Shown here: positions 32,505-42,517 of the stretch, piece by piece
How the letters are laid out: each line of letters starts with the position of its first letter
Numbering within the stretch: position 1 is the stretch's first letter
Assembly (NCBI GenBank): GCA_021775965.1
Contig: JAJFGV010000105.1
Span: 1-64,000 of the forward strand
Reading direction: 5' to 3'
DNA length: 64,000 bases
From: Alphaproteobacteria bacterium
GTDB lineage: Bacteria; Pseudomonadota; Alphaproteobacteria; Micavibrionales; Micavibrionaceae
Program-made: the position numbers and the translations under genes
Notes under the pieces: model-generated
Told to the model about the DNA's origin: nothing
The model's database searches: none
The model's input: only the letters and a program-made list of their open reading frames with translations

Positions 32505-33449
32505 CTACTTCGTCGCAGCTCTCTTCTTATGCTTACGATCCGGCAATGCCTTACCCCAGCTGAGCTTATGCACCATGTATTTCGGACGCACGCCGTTATG
32601 TTGTGCCACCAGAATATTCAGCGCCTTGTTCAGCTCCGCCGGGTTGGTCACACCCTTAAAAACCGGCCTGTGCAGCCCGCTACGCACCAGACAGGTGTCC
32701 ATATTGGCCAGCTCTCCACCCAGCATGTCATGCGCCATGGTATCGCCGATCACAATCGTCTGACCGGGGTAAATTTCTTTTTCCTGGAGCATCTGAATGC
32801 AGTGATTGAAAATCGGTTGATGTGGCTTGCCGATGTAATACACCACACCGCCATAATCCTGATAGCGCCGCGCCAGTGTTCCCGGCCCCATAATATTGCC
32901 GCCACCCATCACGCCAAGACTGTCAGGATTGGCACAAATCGCTTTCAACGAACGCCGCGCACCTTCTTTCAAAACTTTCTCGTAATGCTCAATCGTCATG
33001 CCCGGTGAATCGGCGCCACTGACCAGCAAAAATGTCGCGTCCTTGATATCGTCAACGACCTCAACATCCAGCCCCTCAACAATCGAGCGGTCACCGCCGC
33101 GGCTGATGAGGTAGCATTTATTGCCTAAATTCTCGAAATACTTGTCATCCTGGTTTTTGATCCCCTGCCAGGTCAGCTCGCCAGACGTCACGATTTCGTC
33201 GTATAATTTGTGGCTGATGCCAATTTCTTCGAGGCGCTCTTTATTGGTTTCCGCCCGTTTGCCCGAATTGGACAGGATAATAATGTATTTATGGCGGTTC
33301 CGCAGCTCTTTCAGGCAATCCACCACGCCGTCATAGGGCTTTTCACCATCATGGAGCACGCCCCACTGGTCGATAATAAAGCCCATATAACTGTCTGAAA
33401 TATCAGAGATTCCCTGACAAAACTTGGTCGTAACACTTTGTGCGCCCAT
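32505..33449 (-). CDS. HAD-superfamily hydrolase, class IIA (NagD-like)
   Basis: A 314-residue cytosolic phosphatase-like protein. Motif I is FIIDQWGVLHDG (the first Asp would be the nucleophile, with Trp where many members have DxDG), motif II is IILSNSGKRAET and motif IV is VIGDTMAHDMLGG. The IIA cap domain lies between motifs II and III. This set matches the TIGR01459-type branch common in alphaproteobacteria; the substrate is unknown. A basic KKRAATK tail ends the protein. Confidence 0.9.
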   Translation of the reverse strand: MGAQSVTTKFCQGISDISDSYMGFIIDQWGVLHDGEKPYDGVVDCLKELRNRHKYIIILSNSGKRAETNKERLEEIGISHKLYDEIVTSGELTWQGIKNQDDKYFENLGNKCYLISRGGDRSIVEGLDVEVVDDIKDATFLLVSGADSPGMTIEHYEKVLKEGARRSLKAICANPDSLGVMGGGNIMGPGTLARRYQDYGGVVYYIGKPHQPIFNHCIQMLQEKEIYPGQTIVIGDTMAHDMLGGELANMDTCLVRSGLHRPVFKGVTNPAELNKALNILVAQHNGVRPKYMVHKLSWGKALPDRKHKKRAATK

Positions 33450-33539
33450 GGCCTACATCACTCCCCTATTAAAACTCATAGATCTTACCACTATTCCTTT
33501 TTAACAGGAAGATGGTTAAGCAGGGATTAATAAGGTTTT

Positions 33540-34049
33540 TTATAAGGAGACAGGAGTGGCCTCTGGGTAGACTTGCCCATAAATCGGCATTCCATGAGCC
33601 TGTAACATACTTAATACAAAGGGGTCTTTCTCCTCTTCATATGCTTCTTTTGTAATTGATTGTCCAGAATAGCACTCAAAGTTAAAATTAATGTCGTGTT
33701 GTAAAAATTTACGAACCAGCGTGCGATTGCTCTTGCCAAGAACAGCATGCAAACCATAATTGGCGTTGGCTCCATGTGACAGCAAAAAATCACACATCTT
33801 CTCATCTTCCTTTTCTGCTACTTGATATAAAGCATGGTCTATAAGCCGGTCACCACAGGTGTCCTTGGACAAGCCATACCCTGCTTCTATCTCTTGGCTT
33901 AAAATATTGGTATTACCTATCAACGCTGCTGCTACAAATGTATAGTCTTCGCCCATACCCGACATGTTTCTCATCTCGTATGCAGCTTCATGAAACTCAT
34001 TGATTGTAAGTGTTATTGTCTTCTCACCGGGATCATTTGTGTCAGTCAT
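33540..34049 (-). CDS. Ankyrin-repeat-like protein
   Basis: A 169-residue soluble protein. DHALYQVAEKEDEKMCDFLLSHGANANYGLHAVLGKSNRTLVRKFLQHDINFNF shows the ankyrin-like spacing of helix pairs ending in LL..GA..N; about three degenerate repeats are likely. A CGAGGAG ribosome binding site precedes the ATG. It is probably a protein-binding module; the partner is unknown. AT-rich compared with its neighbours. Confidence 0.65.
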   Translation of the reverse strand: MTDTNDPGEKTITLTINEFHEAAYEMRNMSGMGEDYTFVAAALIGNTNILSQEIEAGYGLSKDTCGDRLIDHALYQVAEKEDEKMCDFLLSHGANANYGLHAVLGKSNRTLVRKFLQHDINFNFECYSGQSITKEAYEEEKDPFVLSMLQAHGMPIYGQVYPEATPVSL

Positions 34050-34087
34050 GTTTTACTCCTCGTTACGCATCTCTTGTCTATGACTAT

Positions 34088-37000
34088 CTAGGCCGCCTTT
34101 GCCACAGCCTTACCTAATTTCGACTCCCGCCCGGCGACCTGGCATAAAAAGCTATATAGCTTGCCGGTTTCGCTGGAGCCAAAGGTCGAGCTCAGCAACG
34201 CGCCATGGTCATTTTCGACCGCCTGTTCGTAAAGCTCCTCAAACTGGCGGATATAGCGCTGCACAAAGGTACGGAATTCGCCGTCTTTGGTGAATTTAGT
34301 CCGGGCCTTATCGAGCGGCATTTTATCGCCCAGCTCTGCCAGCCGCCGCGTAAAGGCTGAAATATCACCACGCTGAAACGCTTTCCAGGTTTTTTCAGAA
34401 ATATCACCCTCCAACATACGCGTCAGATCAACCGACATGGAATGCAGGCTTTCAACAATGAACTTGGCTGATGACAAAAACGCCTCGCGTTGACTGCGGG
34501 TTTCGGATTTTTGTATCTCAGCCGCCTGATGCGCCGCATCCTGTGATGCCTTGAAGAGCGACTCCGATTGCCTCCCGAAACTACTCGCCGCTTTCTGCGC
34601 TGTCTCCAAAGCGCGACTGGAAACCGTAAGCAACCGATCAGCTTCCTGCGCCAGATCCTTGCGTGATTTTTCAACTTTGCTCGTCACGTCATTCGCCGCC
34701 TTGCCGATGTCATCAACATGCGACACCAGAACTGACACAGATTTGCTCAAACGCTCTGCTGTATGCATTGACGTATCCGCCACGCTCGCCGCCTGCGATT
34801 TTAATTCGCTGCCATAGCGCTCCGATGTTTGTAGCGAGCTCTGCATTTGCTCGGCCACTTCGCGCGCCCGAATGGAAAAACTATCGCCGGATTTTTTAAG
34901 CTCATGCAATGTTGCCTCTGCGCGTTGCAAAAGATTTTCCGCTTCGCCCTGAACGCTTTTCATCAACTCTTCGGTATAAGCCGCGGTTTCGGCAGCGGCC
35001 TTGTTCAGGACCACGCTTTCATCATGGGCCTTGGCCCCGGCCTTTTCAAAGCCTTCAGACGCCCGCGCTGCCGTCAGTTCAACCACAGCCGCCTGTTTGC
35101 TAAACCCATCTCCGGCCCCCGCAAGCTGCGCCACAGCCTGCCCTACGGACGCCGACAGCTCATGAAATTGCTCATTGATAGCCTTCTGAATTGTTTCAAC
35201 CTTGAGCAAAGCCTGATCGGTAATCAAATGAATATCCGATGACTGGTCATCCAGAGAAGAGGTAATCTCACGCATTTTCTTTTCCGCCGAGCGCGATGCA
35301 CTTTCGATATCCTCAACGCGGCTTTTCAAATGATCGCTTGAGGTGCGCAAAACATCCGCCGCCTCATCAGACCCTTCTTTAAGAGAATGTAACCGATCAT
35401 CAAAAACAATGCCGATCTCCTGCAGCTTGGCAAGATTGCTGTCCGTTGAACTTTGAAAGCCTGTTTTCAAAACAGCAAAACGATCATGCGCCTCTTCCGC
35501 TTGTTCGATAGCCTTAAGGTAAACCGGCTCAATTTCCGTCGCCGTATTCTCCAACGCCTCCTTGATTGAACCAACCGACTCAAGTGCCGTATCCGCGTGA
35601 TCTTTCAGCATCGTGATTTTGCCATCCAGCGTGTCGTCAATCCCCCTAAGTTGTGCAAAGGCACGACCTGTAAATTCCGTGATTTCTTCACAGCGCCCGG
35701 CAATGCTTTGTTCCAGGTTTGAGACATCCTCAACGGCTGTTTTCGACAGCCTGCCAAGCGTTTGCGCCTGAGTATCCAGGGCCTCACTGACCTCCATAAT
35801 GCCTTCAATGGACCCCGTCACCTGCACGGATAATTCATCTTTTTGCTTGGCCATTTGTTCATTAATCGTGCGCGCCTGCCCGGCAATTTGACCCGACAAT
35901 GTTGAAATTTCCTGCGCCTGACCGCGCAAAGTTGTGCGAATGGTTTCTGCGCTTTCCGTTGCCTTCTCGCTGGCCTCGTTCAGATCATTCACACGCCTGC
36001 GCAAAACATTTTCGATCTCTTCATGGCGCGTACTGGCTTCACTAACCGCAGTATTAATGTCACGCAACGGATGCTCAAGCGCTTCACGCACTTCCTCAAC
36101 CCGCTCGGTCAATGTTGTGCCAGCAAGATTAATTTTCTCGTTCTGCTCATCGATAACGCTGGAAAGCTCTTCCATATGCGAATGGGCTGTTTTCGAAACA
36201 TTTTCCACCTGCGCCAGCGAAGTTTCCAGCATCGTCACAATTTCTTTAATATGCTCAACATTGCCTGCGCCCGCTTCGTTCAAATCATGAACATGTTTTT
36301 GCGTGCTCTCAATAAGAGAGCCGGCGCGGTCTTTGGCGCTCTGCGTTGATTTTTCCAACGAGTCGATAGCGCGGCGCACGGCAGAGCTGATGGTTTCTGC
36401 CCCCGATACCGCGACAGACAATGCCTCACCCAATTTATTAGAAGCAAACTCACCCGCTTCCTCAATCGCATCGGCCTGTTTGGTGATGCCCTGAATGGTG
36501 TTACCAAGCGCCTCGGTTTTCTCACCAATGCGCTCTTCCAGTCCCTCGGTTTTTATCATCACGTGATCGACAGATTCATACAGCTGATCAACACTGCCGC
36601 TAATCGTCTCAGCAATTTTCTCTGCCTGATCGGCCACAGCTTGTGCGCCTTTATCCAGCTCTTCTCGGTGATGCTGGATAGTTTCAGTGGATTTGGTCAT
36701 CGCCTGCACGGTACGATCTGTTACGCCTTCCAAATTTTCAACCTGGCTTTTAACCATTTCGCCAAGACGATTGGTTTCCTGCGTCACATGTTCGGCTGCC
36801 TCGCTGAGGCCCTCGGTATAGCCATCAAAACGCGTCCCGAGATCTTCCAGACGCACCGCCGTATCATCAACGGACTCACTCAGCGAGTCATAGCTTTCGG
36901 ATAAATGATCTTTGATCTCCTGGCTTTTTTCGTTGGCGCGATCGGCTGCCTCCAGAATTTTATCAGCGCCCTTGCCCATCGCGGATTCAATTTCTCCAGC

Positions 37001-37828
37001 CCGCTCGAGCACGCTTAACGTGGCCTGGTCCCAAGCCTCAGCCCCGGCCTGCGTTTTTTCATCAATGTTGCTCGTGCGCTGTTCAATCTCTTCGGTCAGA
37101 GCAACCAGCTTACCGGCGCGGTCCTGCAAACCTTCGGCCAGTCGATCAATATGAAACTCGGCCTTTTTCGAGACACCGGAAAAATCACGGATCTCCGCGC
37201 GCAAACCCTGCCGCGCGCGCTGCAATGATTTCAGCACCGCCTTGGATGACGTGGACACTTCTGCAGCCTGACGACACAAACGCTCGATATCTTTGTTGAT
37301 GATGCCGGCATTCTCCTGCTCCGGCAGCAACATGCTCTGCAACTCTTCGCGCAAAGACGCGGCGTAAAGCTGAACATCTGCGCCACGATTAAAGGTCATG
37401 ACGAGCAGCCAGAGCAGCGCCGGCGGCGCAAAGACTCCGGCAATAAACCCACCAAGTTCATGCGGTGCCAGTGAAAATGCTGATGGATTTACAAGCGCAT
37501 AAGACACACAAAAACCAAGCCAGATAGCGGTTAAAACCGCACCCACAAGATAAAGTATGGCCGTGCGCGAATTATTTTTAATCTGTGGCGCTGCTGTGAC
37601 CTTAGCGGCAGGTTGGTTCAGAAGCAAAACCGGCTCTTGCTCATTGGCAGCTTCAGGCTTGTCGCTTTCAGTCGCTGAAATCCGCAAACCACCAAGCCCC
37701 GATATTTTCCCGCGCATCTCTTCCAGTTTCGTCGCACGTACATTCGGCGCGGCATCGGGCATCGTTGGAGCCTCTTTCTGCTTTTCGTCTTTGTTCTTTT
37801 TTGACTTGATGGCGGAAAGACCCTTCAT
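34088..37828 (-). CDS. Giant membrane-anchored coiled-coil protein (TipN-like in layout)
   Basis: The 1246-residue protein has an N-terminal charged region (about 90 residues), two membrane helices at about 90-110 and 125-145, roughly 950 residues of nearly continuous coiled coil, and a compact C-terminal domain (SEKTWKAFQRGDISAFTRRL, FRTFVQRYIRQFEELYEQAV). The ATG at 37828 is chosen for its AAAGGAGTTG ribosome binding site; an upstream in-frame start has none. The layout recalls polar cell-cycle scaffolds such as TipN. This is inferred from architecture only. It is not a chemoreceptor, as no HAMP or signalling hairpin is seen. Confidence 0.8.
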   Translation of the reverse strand: MKGLSAIKSKKNKDEKQKEAPTMPDAAPNVRATKLEEMRGKISGLGGLRISATESDKPEAANEQEPVLLLNQPAAKVTAAPQIKNNSRTAILYLVGAVLTAIWLGFCVSYALVNPSAFSLAPHELGGFIAGVFAPPALLWLLVMTFNRGADVQLYAASLREELQSMLLPEQENAGIINKDIERLCRQAAEVSTSSKAVLKSLQRARQGLRAEIRDFSGVSKKAEFHIDRLAEGLQDRAGKLVALTEEIEQRTSNIDEKTQAGAEAWDQATLSVLERAGEIESAMGKGADKILEAADRANEKSQEIKDHLSESYDSLSESVDDTAVRLEDLGTRFDGYTEGLSEAAEHVTQETNRLGEMVKSQVENLEGVTDRTVQAMTKSTETIQHHREELDKGAQAVADQAEKIAETISGSVDQLYESVDHVMIKTEGLEERIGEKTEALGNTIQGITKQADAIEEAGEFASNKLGEALSVAVSGAETISSAVRRAIDSLEKSTQSAKDRAGSLIESTQKHVHDLNEAGAGNVEHIKEIVTMLETSLAQVENVSKTAHSHMEELSSVIDEQNEKINLAGTTLTERVEEVREALEHPLRDINTAVSEASTRHEEIENVLRRRVNDLNEASEKATESAETIRTTLRGQAQEISTLSGQIAGQARTINEQMAKQKDELSVQVTGSIEGIMEVSEALDTQAQTLGRLSKTAVEDVSNLEQSIAGRCEEITEFTGRAFAQLRGIDDTLDGKITMLKDHADTALESVGSIKEALENTATEIEPVYLKAIEQAEEAHDRFAVLKTGFQSSTDSNLAKLQEIGIVFDDRLHSLKEGSDEAADVLRTSSDHLKSRVEDIESASRSAEKKMREITSSLDDQSSDIHLITDQALLKVETIQKAINEQFHELSASVGQAVAQLAGAGDGFSKQAAVVELTAARASEGFEKAGAKAHDESVVLNKAAAETAAYTEELMKSVQGEAENLLQRAEATLHELKKSGDSFSIRAREVAEQMQSSLQTSERYGSELKSQAASVADTSMHTAERLSKSVSVLVSHVDDIGKAANDVTSKVEKSRKDLAQEADRLLTVSSRALETAQKAASSFGRQSESLFKASQDAAHQAAEIQKSETRSQREAFLSSAKFIVESLHSMSVDLTRMLEGDISEKTWKAFQRGDISAFTRRLAELGDKMPLDKARTKFTKDGEFRTFVQRYIRQFEELYEQAVENDHGALLSSTFGSSETGKLYSFLCQVAGRESKLGKAVAKAA

Positions 37829-38013
37829 GGGGACAACTCCTTTTCCTGAGCTAGAGGTTGATTCGTTTTTTTGTAAGAGATTCCGATGATTTACCCATGT
37901 TCCCTCACCCCGCGCAACAAGGATGCAACCTGAGTTATACAAGGCTGTGGGTATTTTATGGGCTTATGGGGTGTAAGCTAGGGGTTTAAACGGGTTCAGC
38001 TATGTGGATAAAA

Positions 38014-39477
38014 TCAGGCGGCTTTGATCTTGGCGATATACTCTCGTACATCCCGCTTGATCTCCGGCGCCAGCAAATACAACCCGATAATATTCGGGAT
38101 GGTCATGGCAAATACCCCAGCATCGGTGAACAGGATCACGCTATCCAAACTGGAGGATGCCCCGACGACGATAAAGAGCAGGAAAATAACCTTAAAGATA
38201 TTACCAACCCATTCATATTCGCCAAACAAATAGGTGAAACTTTTGACCCCATAATAAGACCAGGCAATCATCGTGGAATAGGCAAACAGGAACACTGTCA
38301 GACACAGCACCAGAGGAAACCAGGATATCCCGGCTGCAAAGGCGCGCGAGGTTAACTCAACGCCTTCCATACCACTGCCGCTTTCGTAAGCGCCGGTCAC
38401 CGTAATCACCAGCGCCGTGACCAGACAAATAACAATCGTATCGATAAACGGCCCCAACATACCAACAAACCCTTGCGAAACCGGCTCATTGGTTTTAGCG
38501 GCAGAATGCGCGATCGCCGCCGTTCCAAACCCTGACTCATTGGAAAAAGATGCGCGTTGTACACCCATCAGCAAAGCGCCCATAAGACCGCCGATCCCGG
38601 CTTGCACGCCAAAAGCACTTTCAAAAATCGTCACAAAGGCTTGTGGAACTTGATCGGCGTGAAGTCCGATCACCGTCAGCCCGGCGAGCAAGTAAACAAC
38701 ACCCATAATCGGTACGATCTTACTGGCCACGGCGGCAATTGATTTAATCCCGCCAATAATTACAAGCCCCACCAGAATGGCCATCCCCAAACCAAACAAC
38801 CAGCCTTTATCTGCAAAAAAACTTTCTGCCCCGCCGGTCACGTTCAGAACCTGCTGATAGGCCTGATTGGTCTGGAACAAGCTGGCGGCCCCCAACGTGC
38901 CAAAAATACAACAAACCGCAAAAACGGACGCCATGATGCGGCCAACATGGGGGATATTCCGATTATCGAATGCATCGCGTATGTAATACATCGGGCCGCC
39001 GGATATTTTCTCTGGATCACTCGGGTCGGGATGCTGACGATATTTTACCCCCATCATCACCTCGGCGAATTTGGTCGACATCCCAAAAAAGCCCATGACC
39101 ACCATCCACAGGGCTGCCCCGGGCCCACCGACGGAAACCGCCACTGCCACACCCGCAATATTACCAAGCCCAACGGTACCGGAAAGAGATGTTGTGAGTG
39201 CCTGAAAGCGACTGATCTGTCCATCGCTTTCACCGGGCTTGTCATGCTTGCCACACACCAACTCAATAGCATGCTTAAAAAAACGAATATTGATGAAGCC
39301 GAGATAGAGCGTAAAAAATAGCGCTGCAAGAACCAGCCAAATCAAAATGACTTTAACGTCTTGCCCACCTATGAAGGGAACAGAATAAAAAACGACAGAA
39401 GCTATGGCTTCGCTGAACGGTTGAACAAAAGCATCTATCTTTGCGTCAATTCCTGTGACTTCAGCTTCAACTTCCAT
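38014..39477 (-). CDS. Sodium:alanine/glycine symporter (AGCS family)
   Basis: A cytoplasmic-membrane amino acid carrier of about 487 residues and 10-11 helices. The AGCS hallmark FQALTTSLSGTVGLGNIAGVAVAVSVGGPGAALWM is complete, and later ISGGPMYYIRDAF and ESGFGTAAIAHSAAKT are conserved. The frame opens at a GTG at 39489, but the ATG at 39477 (MEVEAEVTGI) is the more likely start. It is monocistronic. A perfect DnaA-box-like TGTGGATAA lies just downstream at 38003, overlapping nothing else. Confidence 0.93.
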   Translation of the reverse strand: MEVEAEVTGIDAKIDAFVQPFSEAIASVVFYSVPFIGGQDVKVILIWLVLAALFFTLYLGFINIRFFKHAIELVCGKHDKPGESDGQISRFQALTTSLSGTVGLGNIAGVAVAVSVGGPGAALWMVVMGFFGMSTKFAEVMMGVKYRQHPDPSDPEKISGGPMYYIRDAFDNRNIPHVGRIMASVFAVCCIFGTLGAASLFQTNQAYQQVLNVTGGAESFFADKGWLFGLGMAILVGLVIIGGIKSIAAVASKIVPIMGVVYLLAGLTVIGLHADQVPQAFVTIFESAFGVQAGIGGLMGALLMGVQRASFSNESGFGTAAIAHSAAKTNEPVSQGFVGMLGPFIDTIVICLVTALVITVTGAYESGSGMEGVELTSRAFAAGISWFPLVLCLTVFLFAYSTMIAWSYYGVKSFTYLFGEYEWVGNIFKVIFLLFIVVGASSSLDSVILFTDAGVFAMTIPNIIGLYLLAPEIKRDVREYIAKIKAA

Positions 39478-39565
39478 AGCATACCCCACTTACTTGCACA
39501 TACATGCGTACTAGAATAACGAGAAATGTGTCTTTTGAAAGAAAAAACAGATCAAAGATGCCTTT

Positions 39566-40066
39566 TTAGCCCCCTTTTTGCGCCGAAGCACATAACGGCT
39601 TCGATACTGGATGCGACGGAAAGATCGTCGCTGCCCATTTGCGTACATCGTTATATCCCAGCCCTGATGCCTTTTCAATGCGTGGTGCGTAACGAGCGCA
39701 GAACATATCTGGACGCATACGCGCCGCATCGTTGGAAATTTTATTGGCAAACACAGTCCGCAATGTATTCAATTTTGCTTCCGGGTTAACGTCACCGCTG
39801 GATTTATAATGTTTCAGCAACACCCGCTCATAGGCGGCAAAAAGATTTTCATGCACGGATGTAAAATCGCGATAAGCCAGATACAAATTCTTACCGTTGG
39901 CCGTGGCCTTGTGCTGGCAATTCAAACCGATCACCATCAGCTCACTGTGGATACGAATGCCCTGCTCAGCCTCGGCTTCTTTAGCCGCAAAACATTGCAC
40001 GGCATAGGCGGGGCTTATATTGGCCAGCAGAAAAACACTGCAGGCTAAAAACTTCAAAACTCTCAT
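39566..40066 (-). CDS. Secreted protein of unknown function
   Basis: The 166-residue protein has a signal peptide (about 1-22, ending AYA). The mature part has four Cys (in VQCFAAKE, GLNCQHKA, MFCARYA and PLCASAQ) that could form two disulfides in the periplasm. I recognise no family. Its start lies 13 nt after the stop of the 2-hydroxyacid dehydrogenase gene, so the two may be co-transcribed. Confidence 0.75.
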   Translation of the reverse strand: MRVLKFLACSVFLLANISPAYAVQCFAAKEAEAEQGIRIHSELMVIGLNCQHKATANGKNLYLAYRDFTSVHENLFAAYERVLLKHYKSSGDVNPEAKLNTLRTVFANKISNDAARMRPDMFCARYAPRIEKASGLGYNDVRKWAATIFPSHPVSKPLCASAQKGG

Positions 40067-40079
40067 TGCCTTCTTATCC

Positions 40080-41021
40080 TTATTGGTACGGCGTTAATAA
40101 CGGCTCACCTTCAAAATGTGCCCGCAAATTGCGGATCACCAATTGTCCCATTTCCGTTCTGGTTTCAATCGTCGCCGATCCGATATGAGGCAGCAAAACC
40201 ACATTATCCATGGTCAGCATCGCCTCCGGCACATGCGGCTCAGCCGCAAAAACATCAAGGCCTGCCCCCGCTATAGCCTGATTTCGTAAAATAATCAACA
40301 AATCTTCTTCGTTAACCACCGAACCTCTCGCAATATTAACCAGAAACCCCTTCGAACCTAAAGCCTCAAGCACCCCGTAATTCACAAGATTCTTTGTCTC
40401 CTCACCACCAGTGCAACTGACAACCAAAAAATCCGCCGCTGAAGCCATCTCCGTGAGATCCGCGTAATATTCATAGGGCTGGTCCTGCTTTTCCTCGCGC
40501 CCGTGATAGATAATGTTCATATCAAACGCCGCCAACCGCCGCGCTATCGCCTGGCCGATCCGTCCCAAACCAACAATACCAGCGGTTTTACCAGCCATAG
40601 TCGTACCCAGCGGCAATGGCCCGTTTTGCCATTTACTCACACGTACAAACATATCCCCCTCAACAATTCGCCGCGCCAGCGCCAGTACCAGAGACACCGC
40701 GATATCTGCCGTATCATTGGTCAGCACATCGGGCGTATAGGTCACGGCAATATCGCGCGCCGCCGCGGCTTCAATATTGATATTGTTCACGCCAACACCG
40801 AACTGGGCGATGATTTCAAGATTGGGCAGTGCCTCAATCAGGCTCTCGCTCACCCGCGTAGCATTATAGGTCGAAAGAATGGCAACGATATTATCGCGCT
40901 CTTCTTTAATGGTGGCCTCGGGGTCGCGCTGCTTCCACAGGCGAATGACCCTAAAATGCGTCTCCAACTCTGACATTTCATCAGGGAGAAGGCTTTGCAT
41001 GGCCAAAACAGTTTTTTGCAT
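40080..41021 (-). CDS. D-isomer-specific 2-hydroxyacid dehydrogenase
   Basis: A 313-residue NAD(P)-dependent reductase of glyoxylate/hydroxypyruvate type. The Rossmann motif is GIVGLGRIGQAIARRL, the catalytic Arg lies in VNIARGSVVNEEDL, and the Glu and His are in DVFAAEPHVPE and LLPHIGSAT. The ATG at 41021 is taken because an upstream TTG would run past the divergent miaB start. The precise substrate (glyoxylate, hydroxypyruvate or other) is not readable from the sequence. Confidence 0.9.
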   Translation of the reverse strand: MQKTVLAMQSLLPDEMSELETHFRVIRLWKQRDPEATIKEERDNIVAILSTYNATRVSESLIEALPNLEIIAQFGVGVNNINIEAAAARDIAVTYTPDVLTNDTADIAVSLVLALARRIVEGDMFVRVSKWQNGPLPLGTTMAGKTAGIVGLGRIGQAIARRLAAFDMNIIYHGREEKQDQPYEYYADLTEMASAADFLVVSCTGGEETKNLVNYGVLEALGSKGFLVNIARGSVVNEEDLLIILRNQAIAGAGLDVFAAEPHVPEAMLTMDNVVLLPHIGSATIETRTEMGQLVIRNLRAHFEGEPLLTPYQ

Positions 41022-41064
41022 GAGGCTTGATTTCCCAGTGGTTTTTATGGTTTCTACTGTAGCC

Positions 41065-42432
41065 ATGACCAAAGACGCAAACAAGAAACTTTATATCAAA
41101 ACCTGGGGCTGCCAGATGAACAGCTATGACAGTAACCGTATGGCCGATATTCTCGGCCCTCTGGGGTATAAAACTGTGGATAGCCCTGTGGATGCCGATA
41201 TGGTGATCCTCAATACCTGCCATATCCGCGAGAAAGCCACCGACAAAGTGTTTTCCGATCTCGGGCGCATTCGCCCCCACAAAGATAAGAATGAAAATAT
41301 GCTGATTGCCGTCGCGGGCTGCGTCGCGCAAGCTGAAGGTGAATATATCCTAGAGCGCGCACCCTATGTCGATATGGTGTTCGGGCCGCAAACCTATCAC
41401 GAACTGCCAGAAATGGTCGCCAAAGCCATAAATTCATACGGCGATAACCGCATTGTGAACACAGAATTCCCGGCAGAGTCCAAATTCGATTTCCTCCCCG
41501 AAGAACACAATTCACAAGGCCCCGCAGCGTTTCTATCCATTCAAGAAGGGTGCGATAAGTTCTGTACGTTTTGTGTTGTGCCCTATACACGTGGTGCAGA
41601 ATATTCACGCTCTATCAATGAGATACTAGATGAAGCTAAGAAATTAGTTGATAACGGGGCGCTGGAAATTACCCTGCTGGGTCAAAACGTCAACGCCTTT
41701 CATGGTGAAGGGCCGGACAGCAAAACCTGGGGGCTGAGCCAGCTAATCCGCAAGGTCGCTGAGATTGATGGGTTGGAGCGCATTCGCTACACCACCTCCC
41801 ATCCCCGTGACATGGATAACGATCTGATAGACGTACATGGCGAAATTGATAAATTGATGCCCTTCTTGCATTTGCCCGTCCAAAGCGGCTCAGACAGCAT
41901 TCTTGAATCCATGAACCGCAAACACACCAGCGATCATTACCGCGATATCATCGCCAAATTACGCAAGGCCCGCCCCGATCTGGCGCTATCTTCCGACTTT
42001 ATTGTCGGCTTTCCCGGCGAAACAGAAGAAAACTTCGAGGAAACCATGCAATTGGTGCGTGATGTTGGCTTTGCCTCGGTCTATTCATTCAAATACAGCG
42101 CCCGTCCCGGCACACCTGGCGCCAATATGCAGAACCTTGTCAGTGACAAAATTGCCACAGAACGCCTCGCCCGCCTGCAGGGCCTGATTAACGAACAACA
42201 ACGTGACTTTAACAAACGCAGCGAAGGCCTTGTTATGCCCATCCTTTTCGACCGCAAAGGCAAAAAACCTGGCCAAATTCAAGGCCGCTCCCCCTGGAAC
42301 CAATCTGTGTACGTACAGGGCAATGAACGCCTTTTGGGCCATATTATCGACGTTGAAATCACTGATGGTTATGACAGCTCCCTCACCGGGACTATCAAAA
42401 CCAAAGAAACCGTAATGCAATCAGCATCTTAA
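41065..42432 (+). CDS. miaB: tRNA-2-methylthio-N6-dimethylallyladenosine synthase
   Basis: A methylthiotransferase that modifies A37 of tRNAs reading UNN codons. The 455-residue length is normal. The N-terminal UPF0004 domain has cluster ligands Cys16, Cys52 and Cys86; the radical SAM motif is Cys163, Cys167, Cys170 (GCDKFCTFCVVPYTRG); a TRAM domain ends the protein. The ATG at 41065 gives the family-typical start (KLYIKTWGCQMNSYDS); the longer open frame upstream is discarded. It heads the conserved miaB-phoH-ybeY-corC-lnt series. Confidence 0.96.
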   Translation: MTKDANKKLYIKTWGCQMNSYDSNRMADILGPLGYKTVDSPVDADMVILNTCHIREKATDKVFSDLGRIRPHKDKNENMLIAVAGCVAQAEGEYILERAPYVDMVFGPQTYHELPEMVAKAINSYGDNRIVNTEFPAESKFDFLPEEHNSQGPAAFLSIQEGCDKFCTFCVVPYTRGAEYSRSINEILDEAKKLVDNGALEITLLGQNVNAFHGEGPDSKTWGLSQLIRKVAEIDGLERIRYTTSHPRDMDNDLIDVHGEIDKLMPFLHLPVQSGSDSILESMNRKHTSDHYRDIIAKLRKARPDLALSSDFIVGFPGETEENFEETMQLVRDVGFASVYSFKYSARPGTPGANMQNLVSDKIATERLARLQGLINEQQRDFNKRSEGLVMPILFDRKGKKPGQIQGRSPWNQSVYVQGNERLLGHIIDVEITDGYDSSLTGTIKTKETVMQSAS

Positions 42433-42517
42433 ATAAATTCCATTTCTTATGTTTTTCTTTAGAAATATAGCCTAAAAATGAAGAAGAGCAGTCAATTCAT
42501 GCGTAAACAGCAAGGGT

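Noticed and set aside
38003-38011. Perfect DnaA box TGTGGATAA near the alanine symporter
   Set aside because: It is a single box with no second box or AT-rich unwinding element; such 9-mers occur by chance.
40879-41064. N-terminal extension of MiaB
   Set aside because: The open frame continues upstream, but it overlaps the divergent dehydrogenase gene and the residues do not resemble MiaB; the family start is at 41065.
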